A stretch of 64,000 nt of DNA from CALBPI01 sp045110335 (GCA_045110335.1 JBGCGB010000024.1:1-64000), one strand, 5' to 3'; positions 36,449-46,472 are shown, numbered from the stretch's first letter. The notes: generated by a model from the sequence alone, not told the origin. Numbers and translations: made by a program.

Positions 36449-37409
36449 GAGCAAAAGTTACAACGCTGCGAATGTCTTGCTCGCCGGACGCCAACATCAC
36501 CAATCGATCGAAGCCGACGGCGACGCCGGAGCAATCCGGTAGTCCTGCCGATAGGGCATCCAGGAAATTCTGATCGATCGGTCGTACCGATTGCTGATTG
36601 TCGTATCTTCGGTCTTGATCCTGATCAAAACGTCCGCGTTGCTCGTCGACATCTTGTAATTCGAGAAAACCGTTGGCGAGCTCAAGTGAGCCACAAAATA
36701 CCTCAAAGCGAAGCGCGCGATGAGTATCGGGGCAAAGCTGCGCCAAAGCAGCTTGTGTGGCTGGGTAGTGAGTCACGACAGTGAGTTTGTCCGGCGCAAA
36801 TTTTGCAGCGACAAATGTATCGAATAGGTAGCCGAGCAGTGCGTCCCTGTCATCGCTAAAAGTGTCGCTAGCTTGATCTCCGGCTACTCGCTGTAGGTCG
36901 TCGATAGTAGACTCGCTAGTGACTTGCGTTGTTGCCAAAAGCACATCGTCAAATTGATGCTGTTTCACGGCACGGATCTTTCGATACAGGTGACTGCCGG
37001 GACGGTCAATCTGTTCACGGATGAACAGCACGGTTTCGTCGATCAATGATTGCAGTGTGTAGCCGTGCCGATACCATTCAACCATGCAGAATTCAGGTTG
37101 GTGTCGTTTGCCAATTTCTCCATCCCGGAAGACTTGCCCGATCTCGTAAATATCGGGAAAACCGGATGCGAGCAATCGCTTCATTGGATACTCAGGTGAT
37201 GTTCGGAGAAAGCGTGGCGCCGCATTGACTGTCGTTTCCAGGCTCTCAATGTGGACATCCGAAACTGCGGCGTTCGACAGCGCCGGTGTCTGGACTTCCA
37301 GCACCGAACGCGTTGAAAAAAACTCGCGGGCACAGGCGAGCATGCGTGCTCTCAGACGAGCGGTTTCGATGGTTGTTGTGCTTCGCCATGCGACTTGGTC
37401 GACATTCAT
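36441..37409 (-). CDS. epmA: EF-P beta-lysyl ligase EpmA
   Basis: A 322-residue truncated class II lysyl-tRNA synthetase paralogue lacking the anticodon-binding domain. Motif 2 and ATP-site segments are seen in RFLRTSPEYPMKRLLASG and IYEIGQVFRDGE, and motif 3 in GVAVGFDRLVMLASG. It attaches (R)-beta-lysine to Lys34 of EF-P. The partner aminomutase epmB is not in this window. psd precedes it by 3 bp on the same strand. Confidence 0.94.
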   Translation of the reverse strand: MNVDQVAWRSTTTIETARLRARMLACAREFFSTRSVLEVQTPALSNAAVSDVHIESLETTVNAAPRFLRTSPEYPMKRLLASGFPDIYEIGQVFRDGEIGKRHQPEFCMVEWYRHGYTLQSLIDETVLFIREQIDRPGSHLYRKIRAVKQHQFDDVLLATTQVTSESTIDDLQRVAGDQASDTFSDDRDALLGYLFDTFVAAKFAPDKLTVVTHYPATQAALAQLCPDTHRALRFEVFCGSLELANGFLELQDVDEQRGRFDQDQDRRYDNQQSVRPIDQNFLDALSAGLPDCSGVAVGFDRLVMLASGEQDIRSVVTFAHE

Positions 37410-37412
37410 GAT

Positions 37413-38285
37413 CTAAGCCGTTAGTGGTTGTCCCAGGCGGACTTTGTCACCCGCCTTGAGATCGTCTCTCCATGAGGTTTCTGATTTCGGCAAGAGCAAA
37501 ATGACCGTTGATCCCATATTGAACCAGCCCAACAAGTCACCTCGTTGGAAGTCATTATCGACGGCCGGCAGTGTAGTCACGTCGTCTTTGCTGCCAGCGA
37601 CTAGCGGAGATGTTTCCCAGGGCGTTGAAATGCTGCCGACGTTCAATGCGCCGACCATCACCAAAGCCGTCTTGGAAGTTTCGTTGCCGATGATAAATTC
37701 GCGCCGCTCATTGCGCGCAAACAGCCGCGGAACAGCTGCAGCGGTTGCACCATTCACGGAAAAAAGCTTTCCGGGTATATGTCGTTCGCGTTCGATGGTA
37801 CCTGCGACTGGAAAGTGCACTCGATGATAATCGTAAGGCGCCAGATAAATGGTCATGAAAAGACCGCCATCGAAGTAAGGCGCCAACCCATCATCCTGAA
37901 GCAGTTCTGCCACTGAGTATCGGAACCCTTTGGCCTGAATCAGGCTGCCGTTTTCGATGCGCCCGCATTCGCTGATGGCGCCATCGCAAGGTGACATTAA
38001 CGCGTCGTCGGGTGTTGCTGATAGATCTCGAGCACCGGGTTTCAGTTCTCGAGTGAAAAATTCGTTTAGGTTGGCATAGCCTTCCGGAACGGGTTTCGCG
38101 GCTTCTTCGGTGTTGATGTCGAACAACCGGCAGAGCGCTTTGATCTGGGTATTTTTTAGCCAGTCGGATTCACGGCTCATGAACCAGCCAACACCGCGAG
38201 TTAGCGCATGTTGTGGCAGAAAATATTGAAGGCTTACAAATAGGCGATTACGCCAGGTCGTTGTTTGCGGGCGTGCTTCAGTCAT
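37413..38285 (-). CDS. psd: Phosphatidylserine decarboxylase proenzyme
   Basis: A ~290-residue membrane-associated enzyme that makes phosphatidylethanolamine. The autocleavage site that creates the pyruvoyl group is NMGSTVILL near the C-terminus, with Met-Gly-Ser-Thr in place of the common Leu-Gly-Ser-Thr; the serine is kept. The YLAPYDYHRVHFPVAG segment holds catalytic histidines. The start at 38285 (MTEARPQ) overlaps the end of the copper-chaperone gene by 8 bp. Confidence 0.94.
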   Translation of the reverse strand: MTEARPQTTTWRNRLFVSLQYFLPQHALTRGVGWFMSRESDWLKNTQIKALCRLFDINTEEAAKPVPEGYANLNEFFTRELKPGARDLSATPDDALMSPCDGAISECGRIENGSLIQAKGFRYSVAELLQDDGLAPYFDGGLFMTIYLAPYDYHRVHFPVAGTIERERHIPGKLFSVNGATAAAVPRLFARNERREFIIGNETSKTALVMVGALNVGSISTPWETSPLVAGSKDDVTTLPAVDNDFQRGDLLGWFNMGSTVILLLPKSETSWRDDLKAGDKVRLGQPLTA

Positions 38286-38721
38286 GAGGATTTTCCCGCG
38301 CGACGATTGCAGTGATCTCGGCAACCGGACGTTCACCATCGAATAAGGTCAGCTCGACCGACTCGCCATCGGTCAGCGTTCGCGACGGATTGAAGAGCAT
38401 CAGGTGCAGACCGCCGGGTTTCAGACTGATGGAGTCATTGGGTGCAACAAGCAGTGTTTCGACGGGACGCATCGTCATCTTGCCGTCGGTCATGCTCGAT
38501 TCATGAATTTCGATATTGCCATAGGCCTCGCTGCGTACGCGATTGATTAGCAATGCATCCGACGCCCGATTGTTGATGGTGAGGTAACCGGCAGTGGCGG
38601 CGGCGCCTGGCGGCGACAAACGAATCCAGGCGTTTTCTACCGTTAACGGTGCTGATGTTTTTTGACAAGCCGGTGCGAGGCAGGATGCGATGAGCAGCAG
38701 GCTCAAGGTGAGGACTCTCAT
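38278..38721 (-). CDS. PCu(A)C copper chaperone, lipoprotein
   Basis: A 147-residue periplasmic copper chaperone. A signal with lipobox-like LAPAC gives a probable lipidated Cys19. The Cu(I) ligands H-x-M form is visible as IHESSM, KMTMRPV and GGLHLMLF, the pattern of PCuAC (DUF461) proteins that help metallate cytochrome oxidase CuA. It overlaps the upstream sco gene by 4 bp (ATGA), making a copper pair. Confidence 0.9.
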   Translation of the reverse strand: MRVLTLSLLLIASCLAPACQKTSAPLTVENAWIRLSPPGAAATAGYLTINNRASDALLINRVRSEAYGNIEIHESSMTDGKMTMRPVETLLVAPNDSISLKPGGLHLMLFNPSRTLTDGESVELTLFDGERPVAEITAIVARENPHD

Positions 38722-39335
38722 TTCAGGTTGCTTCCAATGATTTGACCAATGTCATTCTTGAGTGCAGACGCTGACAACGGTGGTGTGAAGACTGCACGAA
38801 GATTCGCCGCCGGGCCGATTAGCAAAACGGCGCCGCTATGATCCATGGTGTAATCGTCGCCGGTCAGCGGGATCTTTTTGTAAACGATGCCAAGATCGCT
38901 AGCGAATGCCTCAAGCAGCTCATCGCTGGCGCGTGCGCCATATACGCCGTCCCCGAAGAAAGCGGTGTAGTCGGCCAATGCGGAAATAGTGTCTCTTTCA
39001 GGGTCAACCGTAATCAGTAACACGTCCGGGACTGCGTCGGATGGCAATGACGGAGCGATGGCTTTGCGCACATTCGAGAGCATTTGTAGCGTTGTCGGGC
39101 AAATATCAGGACAATGCGTAAAGCCGAAGAATACAAGCGTCCAGCCTTGCATCAATGCTTGCTTGGACAGCAAGGACCCTGACGTCGATTCGAATTCAAA
39201 AGGCCGGATGCCACGCGCCGGCTCCAAATACGTTGCGTTTTGCAATGTTAATGGCTGCGCGCGTTTAGACAGACCGAAGTAGAGACCGGTCGAAAATGCA
39301 GCAATAATGACAATGATGGTAATGGTCTTAGACAT
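38718..39335 (-). CDS. SCO1/SenC copper-delivery protein
   Basis: A 205-residue thioredoxin-fold protein anchored by one N-terminal helix (about residues 3-22). The copper/disulfide site is FTHCPDICPTT and the distal copper histidine is in MDHSGAVLL. It acts in the assembly of the CuA centre of cytochrome c oxidase. The start at 39335 (MSKTITII) is chosen because it gives a normal N-terminal anchor; the frame extends further but without family-like sequence. It overlaps the chaperone gene. Confidence 0.92.
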   Translation of the reverse strand: MSKTITIIVIIAAFSTGLYFGLSKRAQPLTLQNATYLEPARGIRPFEFESTSGSLLSKQALMQGWTLVFFGFTHCPDICPTTLQMLSNVRKAIAPSLPSDAVPDVLLITVDPERDTISALADYTAFFGDGVYGARASDELLEAFASDLGIVYKKIPLTGDDYTMDHSGAVLLIGPAANLRAVFTPPLSASALKNDIGQIIGSNLK

Positions 39336-39458
39336 GAGTACACAAGATTGGCGGAACGCGACCGGGATAGGTAACGGATTAGGGGAAACGGGATTATCCC
39401 ACACCGCGGGTTCCGTGACCAAAGAACCGCTAGCAAATCGACCAACGGATGTAGCGGC

Positions 39459-40424
39459 GTGACGGCGCCGACACTCAGTGTGGAACGGCTGGCAGACGCG
39501 CCGGATTTGTTGCAAGCCGTCAAGGTCATCGCAGACGCCTTCGAGCAAGCTGACTTGTTTTTCGGACATGGCACGGACAATGCCTTGGATGAAGCGATGT
39601 GGCTTGCCGCTCATGCGCTGGAAATCCGCTATAGCCAGCCGGATTGGCAGGCGTTGTTCGAGCATGCCTTGCAGGGACCGGTTGATCAGTCGTTAGCGCA
39701 GCAATTGGTGCTCGTCGCGCAAGCACGCATTACAGAACGTAAACCGATGTCCTATTTATTGGGCGAGGCCTGGTTTGCGGGCTTAAGATTTGAGGTCAAC
39801 GAATCGGTCCTGGTGCCTCGGTCTCCGATTGCAGAGATGATCGCGTCGGGGTTCGCACCATGGATTGATGCGGAGCAGCCCCTTAACGTACTGGACCTGT
39901 GCACGGGTAGTGGATGTATCGGCATTGCGTCGGCGATTTATTATCCGCACTGGACGATAGACGCCAGCGATGTCTCGTCGGCAGCACTGGACGTCGCGCA
40001 ACAAAATGTCAGTAGCTATGACGTTGGTGAACGGGTGACACTGATCGAAGCTGATCTCTTTGACGGTCCTTTTCGGGCGGATTACGACTTGATCGTGACC
40101 AACCCGCCTTATGTGGACGCTGAAGAAATGACGGATCGTCCTGCCGAATATCGAGCGGAGCCGGCATTAGGCCTGGCGGCCGGCAACGACGGTTTGTCCC
40201 TTGCACGGGTCATTCTCGCGCAGGCTGCCGAGCATCTGACTGAGGACGGGGTGCTGGTTTGTGAAGTCGGTGCAAGCGATAGAGCGTTGCAAGCAGCGTT
40301 TCCCGAGGTACCATTCACATGGCTTGAGTTTTCGGATCAAAGCGTCGGTGTTTTCGTGATCGATAAGCCGACGTTGCAGGAGCATGCCGGTGTCTTGTCC
40401 CAGTTGGAAGGTAACCTAGAATAA
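39459..40424 (+). CDS. prmB: 50S ribosomal protein L3 glutamine methyltransferase
   Basis: A 321-residue SAM-dependent methyltransferase that modifies glutamine in ribosomal protein L3. The SAM site is LDLCTGSGCIGIASA, and the catalytic motif VTNPPYVDAEEM is typical of PrmB/PrmC. Pairing with aroC is the usual PrmB context and distinguishes it from PrmC, which sits next to prfA. It starts with GTG; its stop overlaps the aroC ATG by one base. Confidence 0.94.
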   Translation: MTAPTLSVERLADAPDLLQAVKVIADAFEQADLFFGHGTDNALDEAMWLAAHALEIRYSQPDWQALFEHALQGPVDQSLAQQLVLVAQARITERKPMSYLLGEAWFAGLRFEVNESVLVPRSPIAEMIASGFAPWIDAEQPLNVLDLCTGSGCIGIASAIYYPHWTIDASDVSSAALDVAQQNVSSYDVGERVTLIEADLFDGPFRADYDLIVTNPPYVDAEEMTDRPAEYRAEPALGLAAGNDGLSLARVILAQAAEHLTEDGVLVCEVGASDRALQAAFPEVPFTWLEFSDQSVGVFVIDKPTLQEHAGVLSQLEGNLE

Positions 40425-41533
40425 TGAGCGGAAATACGTTCGGACAGTCGTTCAGGGTAACGACGTTTGGTGAGAGCCATGGTGTTGCGTTGGGCTGTAT
40501 TGTCGACGGGTGCCCACCGGGCATGGCGCTTTGCGAGGAAGATATTCAGGTTGATCTTGAGCGCCGCCGAACCGGCAAGTCACGACACACGAGCCAGCGC
40601 AAAGAGGCCGACAAGGTTCAAATACTCTCTGGCGTTTTTGAAGGCAAAACCACCGGAACGCCGATAGGGCTAGTGATCTTCAATACGGATCAACGCTCAC
40701 GCGACTATTCCAAGATAAAAGACAAGTTCCGGCCGGGTCATGCCGACTACACTTATCAACAGAAGTACGGTATTCGAGATTATCGCGGTGGCGGTCGATC
40801 GTCTGCTCGCGAGACAGTCATGCGGGTGGCGGCGGGTGCAATTGCCCGTAAATATCTAAAGGAACGACTGGGCGTCAGCGTAGACGGTTATGTGTCGCAG
40901 TTGGGGCCGATGGCGCTTGCGCCGAAAGACTTATCGATTGTGAATGACAACCCGTTTTTTTGTGCCGATCCCGATCAATTACCGGCTTTGGCGGCTTACA
41001 TGGACGACTTACGCAAAGCCGGCGATTCGGTTGGTGCCAAAGTCACGTGTATCGCTAAAGGCGTTCCGCCGGGATTGGGCGAACCGGTGTTCGACAAACT
41101 GACGGCAGCCATTGCGCATGGTTTGATGAGTATTAATGCCGTCAAAGGGGTCGAAATTGGCGCAGGCTTCGACGCGATCAGTCAGCTCGGATCACAACAC
41201 CGCGATGAGATGACGCCCGGTGGGTTCGCCAAGAATGATGCCGGCGGCACGCTTGGCGGGCTATCAAGCGGCCAGGACATTGTGGCGAGCATTGCATTGA
41301 AACCGACTTCAAGCATCCAAAAACCCGGCAACACCATCGATCAATCGGGTCAATCTACGGATATCGTGACCACGGGCCGCCATGATCCGTGTGTTGGGCT
41401 TCGCGCGACGCCGATTGCTGAGGCCATGGTGTGCCTGACTTTGCTAGATCATTACCTACGGCATCGGGGGCAGAACGCCGACGTGTCTTCGGAGACACCG
41501 GATATCGCGGCGTCCTCTCACTCAGCGGAATAA
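40424..41533 (+). CDS. aroC: Chorismate synthase
   Basis: A 369-residue FMN-dependent enzyme, the last step of the shikimate pathway. Visible signatures are FGESHGVALGCIVDGCPPG at the N-terminus, the RPGHADYTYQQKYGIRDYRGGGRSSARET region, and GRHDPCVGLRATPIAEAM near the C-terminus. Coupled to prmB. Confidence 0.97.
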   Translation: MSGNTFGQSFRVTTFGESHGVALGCIVDGCPPGMALCEEDIQVDLERRRTGKSRHTSQRKEADKVQILSGVFEGKTTGTPIGLVIFNTDQRSRDYSKIKDKFRPGHADYTYQQKYGIRDYRGGGRSSARETVMRVAAGAIARKYLKERLGVSVDGYVSQLGPMALAPKDLSIVNDNPFFCADPDQLPALAAYMDDLRKAGDSVGAKVTCIAKGVPPGLGEPVFDKLTAAIAHGLMSINAVKGVEIGAGFDAISQLGSQHRDEMTPGGFAKNDAGGTLGGLSSGQDIVASIALKPTSSIQKPGNTIDQSGQSTDIVTTGRHDPCVGLRATPIAEAMVCLTLLDHYLRHRGQNADVSSETPDIAASSHSAE

Positions 41534-41547
41534 TAGATAGGAACAAC

Positions 41548-42573
41548 ATGACACAGTTAGATATCGACATTGCTGTCGTCGGCGCAACCGGTGCTGTCGG
41601 CGAAGCGATGCTGGGCATTCTCGCCAGCCGTGAGTTCACGACGGGCAAAGTGTATGCCCTGGCCAGCCAGCGCTCGGCTGGCAAGCGCGTCGCCTATGGC
41701 GAAAAGCAACTCCGCGTTGAGGATTTGGCTGATTTCGATTTTTCAAAGGTACCTGTCGCGCTGTTTTCCGCCGGTGGTAGCGTCTCGGCAGAGTATGCGC
41801 CGAAAGCAGCAGAGGCCGGTTGTGTCGTGATCGACAATACGTCGCATTTTCGGCGTGACGAAGATGTGCCTTTGGTCGTTTCCGAGGTGAACCCGGAGGC
41901 CATCGCGGATTACCGAAAACGCGGCATTATCGCGAATCCCAATTGTTCAACAATGCAGATGTTGGTCGCGTTGAAGCCAATTCATGATGCGGTCGGCATT
42001 GAGCGCATCAATGTGGCCACGTACCAAGCGGTCTCCGGCGCGGGCACGAGCGCTATTGAGAAACTGGCTGGACAGACCGCGAGATTGTTGAATGGCATGC
42101 CGCTTGAGCTGGACGATGACGAGAAGCAAATTGCCTTTAATGCCATCCCGCACATCGATACTTTTCAAGACAATGGATATACGCGCGAAGAGATGAAAAT
42201 GATCTGGGAAACGCGCAAGATTCTCGGTGACGATGAGATTCAAGTGAATCCCACGGCGGTTCGTATTCCCGTCTTTTATGGGCACTCTGAGGCGGTCCAT
42301 CTTGAGACTCGCGAGAAAATTAGCGCGGACGCGGTCCGGGACTTATTGTCAGCTTCCGATGGGATTTCAGTGTTGGATACCCAAGTTTTGGGCGGATATC
42401 CGACACCCGTCACAGAAGCAGCAGGGACGGATCCCGTATTTGTTGGCAGAATAAGAGATGACATAAGCCATCCTAGAGGGATTAATCTTTGGGTGGTATC
42501 AGATAATATACGTAAGGGCGCGGCTCTAAATACCGTGCAAATCGCTGAAATTTTGGCGAAAAATTATTTATGA
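41548..42573 (+). CDS. asd: Aspartate-semialdehyde dehydrogenase
   Basis: A 341-residue NADP-dependent enzyme of the aspartate family pathway (diaminopimelate, lysine, methionine, threonine). The nucleotide loop is GATGAVGEAM, the catalytic Cys133 lies in NPNCSTMQM, and the substrate histidine region follows. About the last 40 codons use AGA, ATA, CTA and TTA far more than the rest of the gene. The start at 41548 matches the family and is preferred to the long upstream extension into aroC. Confidence 0.95.
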   Translation: MTQLDIDIAVVGATGAVGEAMLGILASREFTTGKVYALASQRSAGKRVAYGEKQLRVEDLADFDFSKVPVALFSAGGSVSAEYAPKAAEAGCVVIDNTSHFRRDEDVPLVVSEVNPEAIADYRKRGIIANPNCSTMQMLVALKPIHDAVGIERINVATYQAVSGAGTSAIEKLAGQTARLLNGMPLELDDDEKQIAFNAIPHIDTFQDNGYTREEMKMIWETRKILGDDEIQVNPTAVRIPVFYGHSEAVHLETREKISADAVRDLLSASDGISVLDTQVLGGYPTPVTEAAGTDPVFVGRIRDDISHPRGINLWVVSDNIRKGAALNTVQIAEILAKNYL

Positions 42574-42671
42574 GCTATTATTGCGTCGATTGGGGAGTCC
42601 GCGCTTTAAGTTAAACGCCCAAGCGTCTCGGAATAAAGAATTGCCTGCAGAAGCGGGCCGGAGAGAACAAT

Positions 42672-45563
42672 ATGTTTCGTTGGTTGGCTGCACTAGTTGT
42701 TGTGGTGGGTTTGAGTCTCGGACAAAACGCGTATGCGTTGGGTCTCGGGGAAATCACCACGCGATCAGCACTGAATGAACCAATGCTGGCTCAAATTGCG
42801 CTGTTAGGTGCGACCCAGGAGGAGCTCTCCGGGTTGGAAGTGAAGCTTGCGTCTGCGGAAACGTTTGAGCGCTATGGCATTGAAAAGCAAACATTCCTGC
42901 AAGAACTCAAGTTCAAGATTCGCGGCGGTGCGCAGCCTTACGTCGAGGTAACATCATCGCAACCCATCAGTGAACCTTTTGTCACCATGTTGATCGAGGC
43001 CGTTTGGCCGCGCGGGCGTTTGCTGCGCGAGTACACAGTGTTGCTCGATCCACCAACGTTCAAAGCACCTCCAGCTGCGGCTGCCAGTCAGCCGGCTACG
43101 CGCGCTGCCCAGACCCGGCGTCCCGCGGCTAACCAGGGCCAGATTCGGCGGTCGGCCCCAACCACGTCGGCGCCATCGATCAGTGGTGATCAGTATCAAG
43201 TTCAAAGAAATGACACGTTGTGGGAAATTGCGAAGCGCATTCAGCCCGACAACAGTGTGTCTATCAACCAAGTCATGGTTTCCATTTATCAGGCTAACCC
43301 TGGCGCATTCGGCGGCAACATTAACCGTTTGAATGCCGGCGCCGTTTTGAATCTGCCGTCAGAACAGTCATTGGTGCAAATCAACCGATCAGCGGCATTG
43401 CAGGAAGTGCGGCGCCAAAATCAGGATTGGCGCGGTGGTGACGGTGGTTCGCTGACCCTTGTCGCCCCTGACGATGATGCTGGCGTCGGCAGTGCTAGCG
43501 CCGGCGAGACTTCGAGCGGCTCCACCGTCTCCGCTGGCAATGCTGCTGAAGTTGCTGCACTGCGTCGCGAGTTGCAAGAGAAAGAAAATCAGTTGCGAGT
43601 TCGCAACGAAGAGCTGGCGCGGCTTGAAGCAGCACTGTCTGCGCGCAACGCTGATGCTGGCGAGTCCACCGACCCGGTATCGACACAAGACTTGTATGGC
43701 GACACGGATCCGGCGACGGAAGTTGTTGACCCCGCCACTGAAGAAGCGCCTGCAGTCCCGGATACCGGCGCAACAGACATTTTTGCGGAAGACCCGACCG
43801 TTGAATCTGATCCGGTCGCAACCGCAGAACCTGAAGAGCCTGTTGTCGAAGAGCCGGCCCCGTCGAGAACGCCCGCTGTTGTAACAACAACGAAACCCGA
43901 GCCAAGCCTGATCGAGAAATTGACGGGCAGCATTTGGACTTATGTCGGGGCTGGTGTTTTGGCGATCCTCGGTTTGCTGGCCTTCCTGGCAAAACGCCGG
44001 TCCGGTGAATCCGATCCAACCGGGACATGGGAGTCCCTGGATTCCGCTGACCTCGAAGATCTGGACGGCACATTAGCGGCCACCGGTCGTCTTCGTGAAT
44101 TGGGCAGCTCAAGTGGCGGTGATACCATCGTTACACCGGAAAAACCCGCGGTCGAAGATCCGTTTGAATCGACGTCGCCTGTGGATGCGACCTCACGACA
44201 AGAAGCTTTTGCGGCGACATCTGCCGGTGAAGAAACTGCCGCCGATGCTGCTGAAGGCAGCGAACCTTATTCTATCGAGGACACCTTTAGCTCCGATACG
44301 GCGATCAATTTTGATCAATCCGATCCCTTGGCTGAAGCCGATTTCCATATGGCATACGGTCTTTATGACCAAGCTGCGGACCTCGTAAAAGGCGCGCTCG
44401 CGGTTGACGGCGGTGACACAAAGCTCAAGGCCAAATTGTGTGAAATCTATTTTGTCTGGGGTAATCAGGATGGGTTCGTTGAAGCAGCCGCCGATCTGAA
44501 AGCATCGGTACCGGCAGGCAGTGGCGATTGGAACAAGGTCGTGATTATGGGGCAACAGATTGCACCAGCCCATGACTTGTTCAGTGGTGAAGTCGCGGGT
44601 TCCGTCGACGATGGCGTGGACATTGCGCTGGATGCCGAGACCATGCTGGCAGAACAGTTACAAGAAGGCGAAGCTACAGGCGGGTTTACCGAGGTATTTG
44701 AGAATGCCCCTACCGGGTCGGATAGCACCGTTGAGCAACCTGCTGATTTGTCCGATATCTCGGGTATCGACTTTGAGTTTGACGAAGCTTCACTGACCGG
44801 CGATTCAGCAACTCAGGATGCCCCAGCGCTCGATATCGATAGTAGTGGCCTCGACTTCCAGTTTGATGGCGAGTCGCTCGATGCAGGCACCGTTGAACAA
44901 CCGATTGATGTTGGTGAGGTTATCGGTCAATCGTCCGACACAGCTGAAATGGCGTTAGACGATTTGGACCTCGATACCGGTGATAGCTCGGTTGACCTGT
45001 TGGAAGCCACAGGCGCGACTTCGGTCCTGCCGGACGATTTCAAAGTCAGCTTGCCAGATGATGACGATGCGACGATCTTGGCCTCTTCGGCGGCTTTTGA
45101 TCTAGATGTAGACGACACGGGTACCACCGAAATGCCCGAATTCATCGGTGGTGATGACGACGCGAACGAAGCGACTGGAATTATGCCGGTCGGCACGATC
45201 GGCGAAGTCGATATGGATGTTGCTGATCTAACCAGTGAGTTACGTATTGATGACATCGGTGATGCAGACGGTGATGCCACGATGGAACAGCCTGCGTTGG
45301 ATGGCTCATCGACGATGTTCTCCGAACAAGTGTTCGGTGGTGACAATGCGGTCGATAGCGCTGCGGATACTGGCCTCAATCTGGCGCTGGATGATACTGG
45401 CGAAACGAATATCGCAGAGGTGGGCACTAAGCTTGATCTTGCCCGCGCCTATGTCGATATGGGTGATCCCGATGGTGCACGAAGTATTCTGGAAGAAGTG
45501 TTAGCTGAGGGCGACGACGACCAGCGTGCTGAGGCTGAAAAGCTGCTTGGCAATCTTTCATAG
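42672..45563 (+). CDS. fimV: FimV, polar pilus-assembly and motility protein
   Basis: A 963-residue FimV. The signal peptide is 1-22 and the FimV N-terminal domain covers ~23-130 (GLGEITTRSALNEPMLAQI). A LysM peptidoglycan-binding domain lies at ~173-230, with a coiled coil of Glu/Arg-rich heptads about 293-325 and one transmembrane helix near 419-440. A very acidic cytoplasmic region full of Asp-Asp stretches follows, and the conserved C-terminal FimV motif is at ~920-963 (KLDLARAYVDMGDPDGARSILEEVL). FimV positions type IV pilus and chemotaxis machinery at the pole. The asd-fimV-truA order is typical of pseudomonads and relatives. Confidence 0.95.
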   Translation: MFRWLAALVVVVGLSLGQNAYALGLGEITTRSALNEPMLAQIALLGATQEELSGLEVKLASAETFERYGIEKQTFLQELKFKIRGGAQPYVEVTSSQPISEPFVTMLIEAVWPRGRLLREYTVLLDPPTFKAPPAAAASQPATRAAQTRRPAANQGQIRRSAPTTSAPSISGDQYQVQRNDTLWEIAKRIQPDNSVSINQVMVSIYQANPGAFGGNINRLNAGAVLNLPSEQSLVQINRSAALQEVRRQNQDWRGGDGGSLTLVAPDDDAGVGSASAGETSSGSTVSAGNAAEVAALRRELQEKENQLRVRNEELARLEAALSARNADAGESTDPVSTQDLYGDTDPATEVVDPATEEAPAVPDTGATDIFAEDPTVESDPVATAEPEEPVVEEPAPSRTPAVVTTTKPEPSLIEKLTGSIWTYVGAGVLAILGLLAFLAKRRSGESDPTGTWESLDSADLEDLDGTLAATGRLRELGSSSGGDTIVTPEKPAVEDPFESTSPVDATSRQEAFAATSAGEETAADAAEGSEPYSIEDTFSSDTAINFDQSDPLAEADFHMAYGLYDQAADLVKGALAVDGGDTKLKAKLCEIYFVWGNQDGFVEAAADLKASVPAGSGDWNKVVIMGQQIAPAHDLFSGEVAGSVDDGVDIALDAETMLAEQLQEGEATGGFTEVFENAPTGSDSTVEQPADLSDISGIDFEFDEASLTGDSATQDAPALDIDSSGLDFQFDGESLDAGTVEQPIDVGEVIGQSSDTAEMALDDLDLDTGDSSVDLLEATGATSVLPDDFKVSLPDDDDATILASSAAFDLDVDDTGTTEMPEFIGGDDDANEATGIMPVGTIGEVDMDVADLTSELRIDDIGDADGDATMEQPALDGSSTMFSEQVFGGDNAVDSAADTGLNLALDDTGETNIAEVGTKLDLARAYVDMGDPDGARSILEEVLAEGDDDQRAEAEKLLGNLS

Positions 45564-45596
45564 CAGAGTGCTCTTAGTTTAAACGGAGCCGGTAAT

Positions 45597-46439
45597 TTGC
45601 CGCGTGTCGCGCTTTTGGTTGAATATTCCGGCACGCGTTATTGTGGTTGGCAACGTCAAAAACACTGTCAGTCCGTTCAGGAGTGGGTCGAAAAGGCACT
45701 GAGCCGTGTCGCCAACGAACCCGTCGTGGTTCAATGCGCTGGCCGCACTGATAGCGGCGTGCACGCGAGCGGTCAGGTCGTTCACTTCGATACCGATGCC
45801 GACCGTGATGCGCGTTCCTGGACGTTGGGTGCGAATAGCCATCTACCCTCGGATATCAGTGTTCGGGCAGCAACCGTCCCCCATCCGGAGTTCCATGCCC
45901 GATTCGATGCCATTGAACGGCATTATCGCTACATTATCGTCAATACGCCCAGCCGGTACGCGTTGTTTGCTGATCGCGCGATGACGGTTCATGAGCCACT
46001 CGATGCCGGTGTTATGCAGCAAGCGGCAAACAGTCTTTTGGGCAAGCACGATTTTAGTGCATTCCGTGCAGCGGGTTGTCAGGCCAAGCATGCGAACCGT
46101 GACGTGCGGTCGCTGCGCATTCAACGCCATGGGCAATGGATTCTTGTGGATATTGCGGCGAATGCTTTCTTGCATCACATGGTTCGCAATATTGTGGGTT
46201 TGTTGATTGCCATCGGAACCGGGCTAAGACCGGTGTCATTTGCTGCCGAGATTCTCGCGAAGCGCCAGCGAAAACTGGCGCCCTCGATGGCGGCAGCTGA
46301 AGGATTGTATTTGACGCGGGTACTCTATCCGCCAATATCAAAGCTATCCTGGCAGAACGATGCATCAAGCAACTTCAAGGATTTTTTCTCGATGATACCT
46401 GCGGATCCGGATGTATCAGGCGGTGACGACCAAACATAA
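45597..46439 (+). CDS. truA: tRNA pseudouridine(38-40) synthase
   Basis: A 280-residue enzyme making pseudouridine at positions 38-40 of tRNA anticodon arms. The catalytic aspartate lies in CAGRTDSGVHASGQV. Start is TTG at 45597 with GGAG eight bases upstream. It follows fimV and precedes accD with no trpF between. The last ~25 residues extend past the usual end. Confidence 0.95.
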   Translation: MPRVALLVEYSGTRYCGWQRQKHCQSVQEWVEKALSRVANEPVVVQCAGRTDSGVHASGQVVHFDTDADRDARSWTLGANSHLPSDISVRAATVPHPEFHARFDAIERHYRYIIVNTPSRYALFADRAMTVHEPLDAGVMQQAANSLLGKHDFSAFRAAGCQAKHANRDVRSLRIQRHGQWILVDIAANAFLHHMVRNIVGLLIAIGTGLRPVSFAAEILAKRQRKLAPSMAAAEGLYLTRVLYPPISKLSWQNDASSNFKDFFSMIPADPDVSGGDDQT

Positions 46440-46472
46440 CGATTGGCCTTCGTTTTGCGTTAAACTAGCCGC

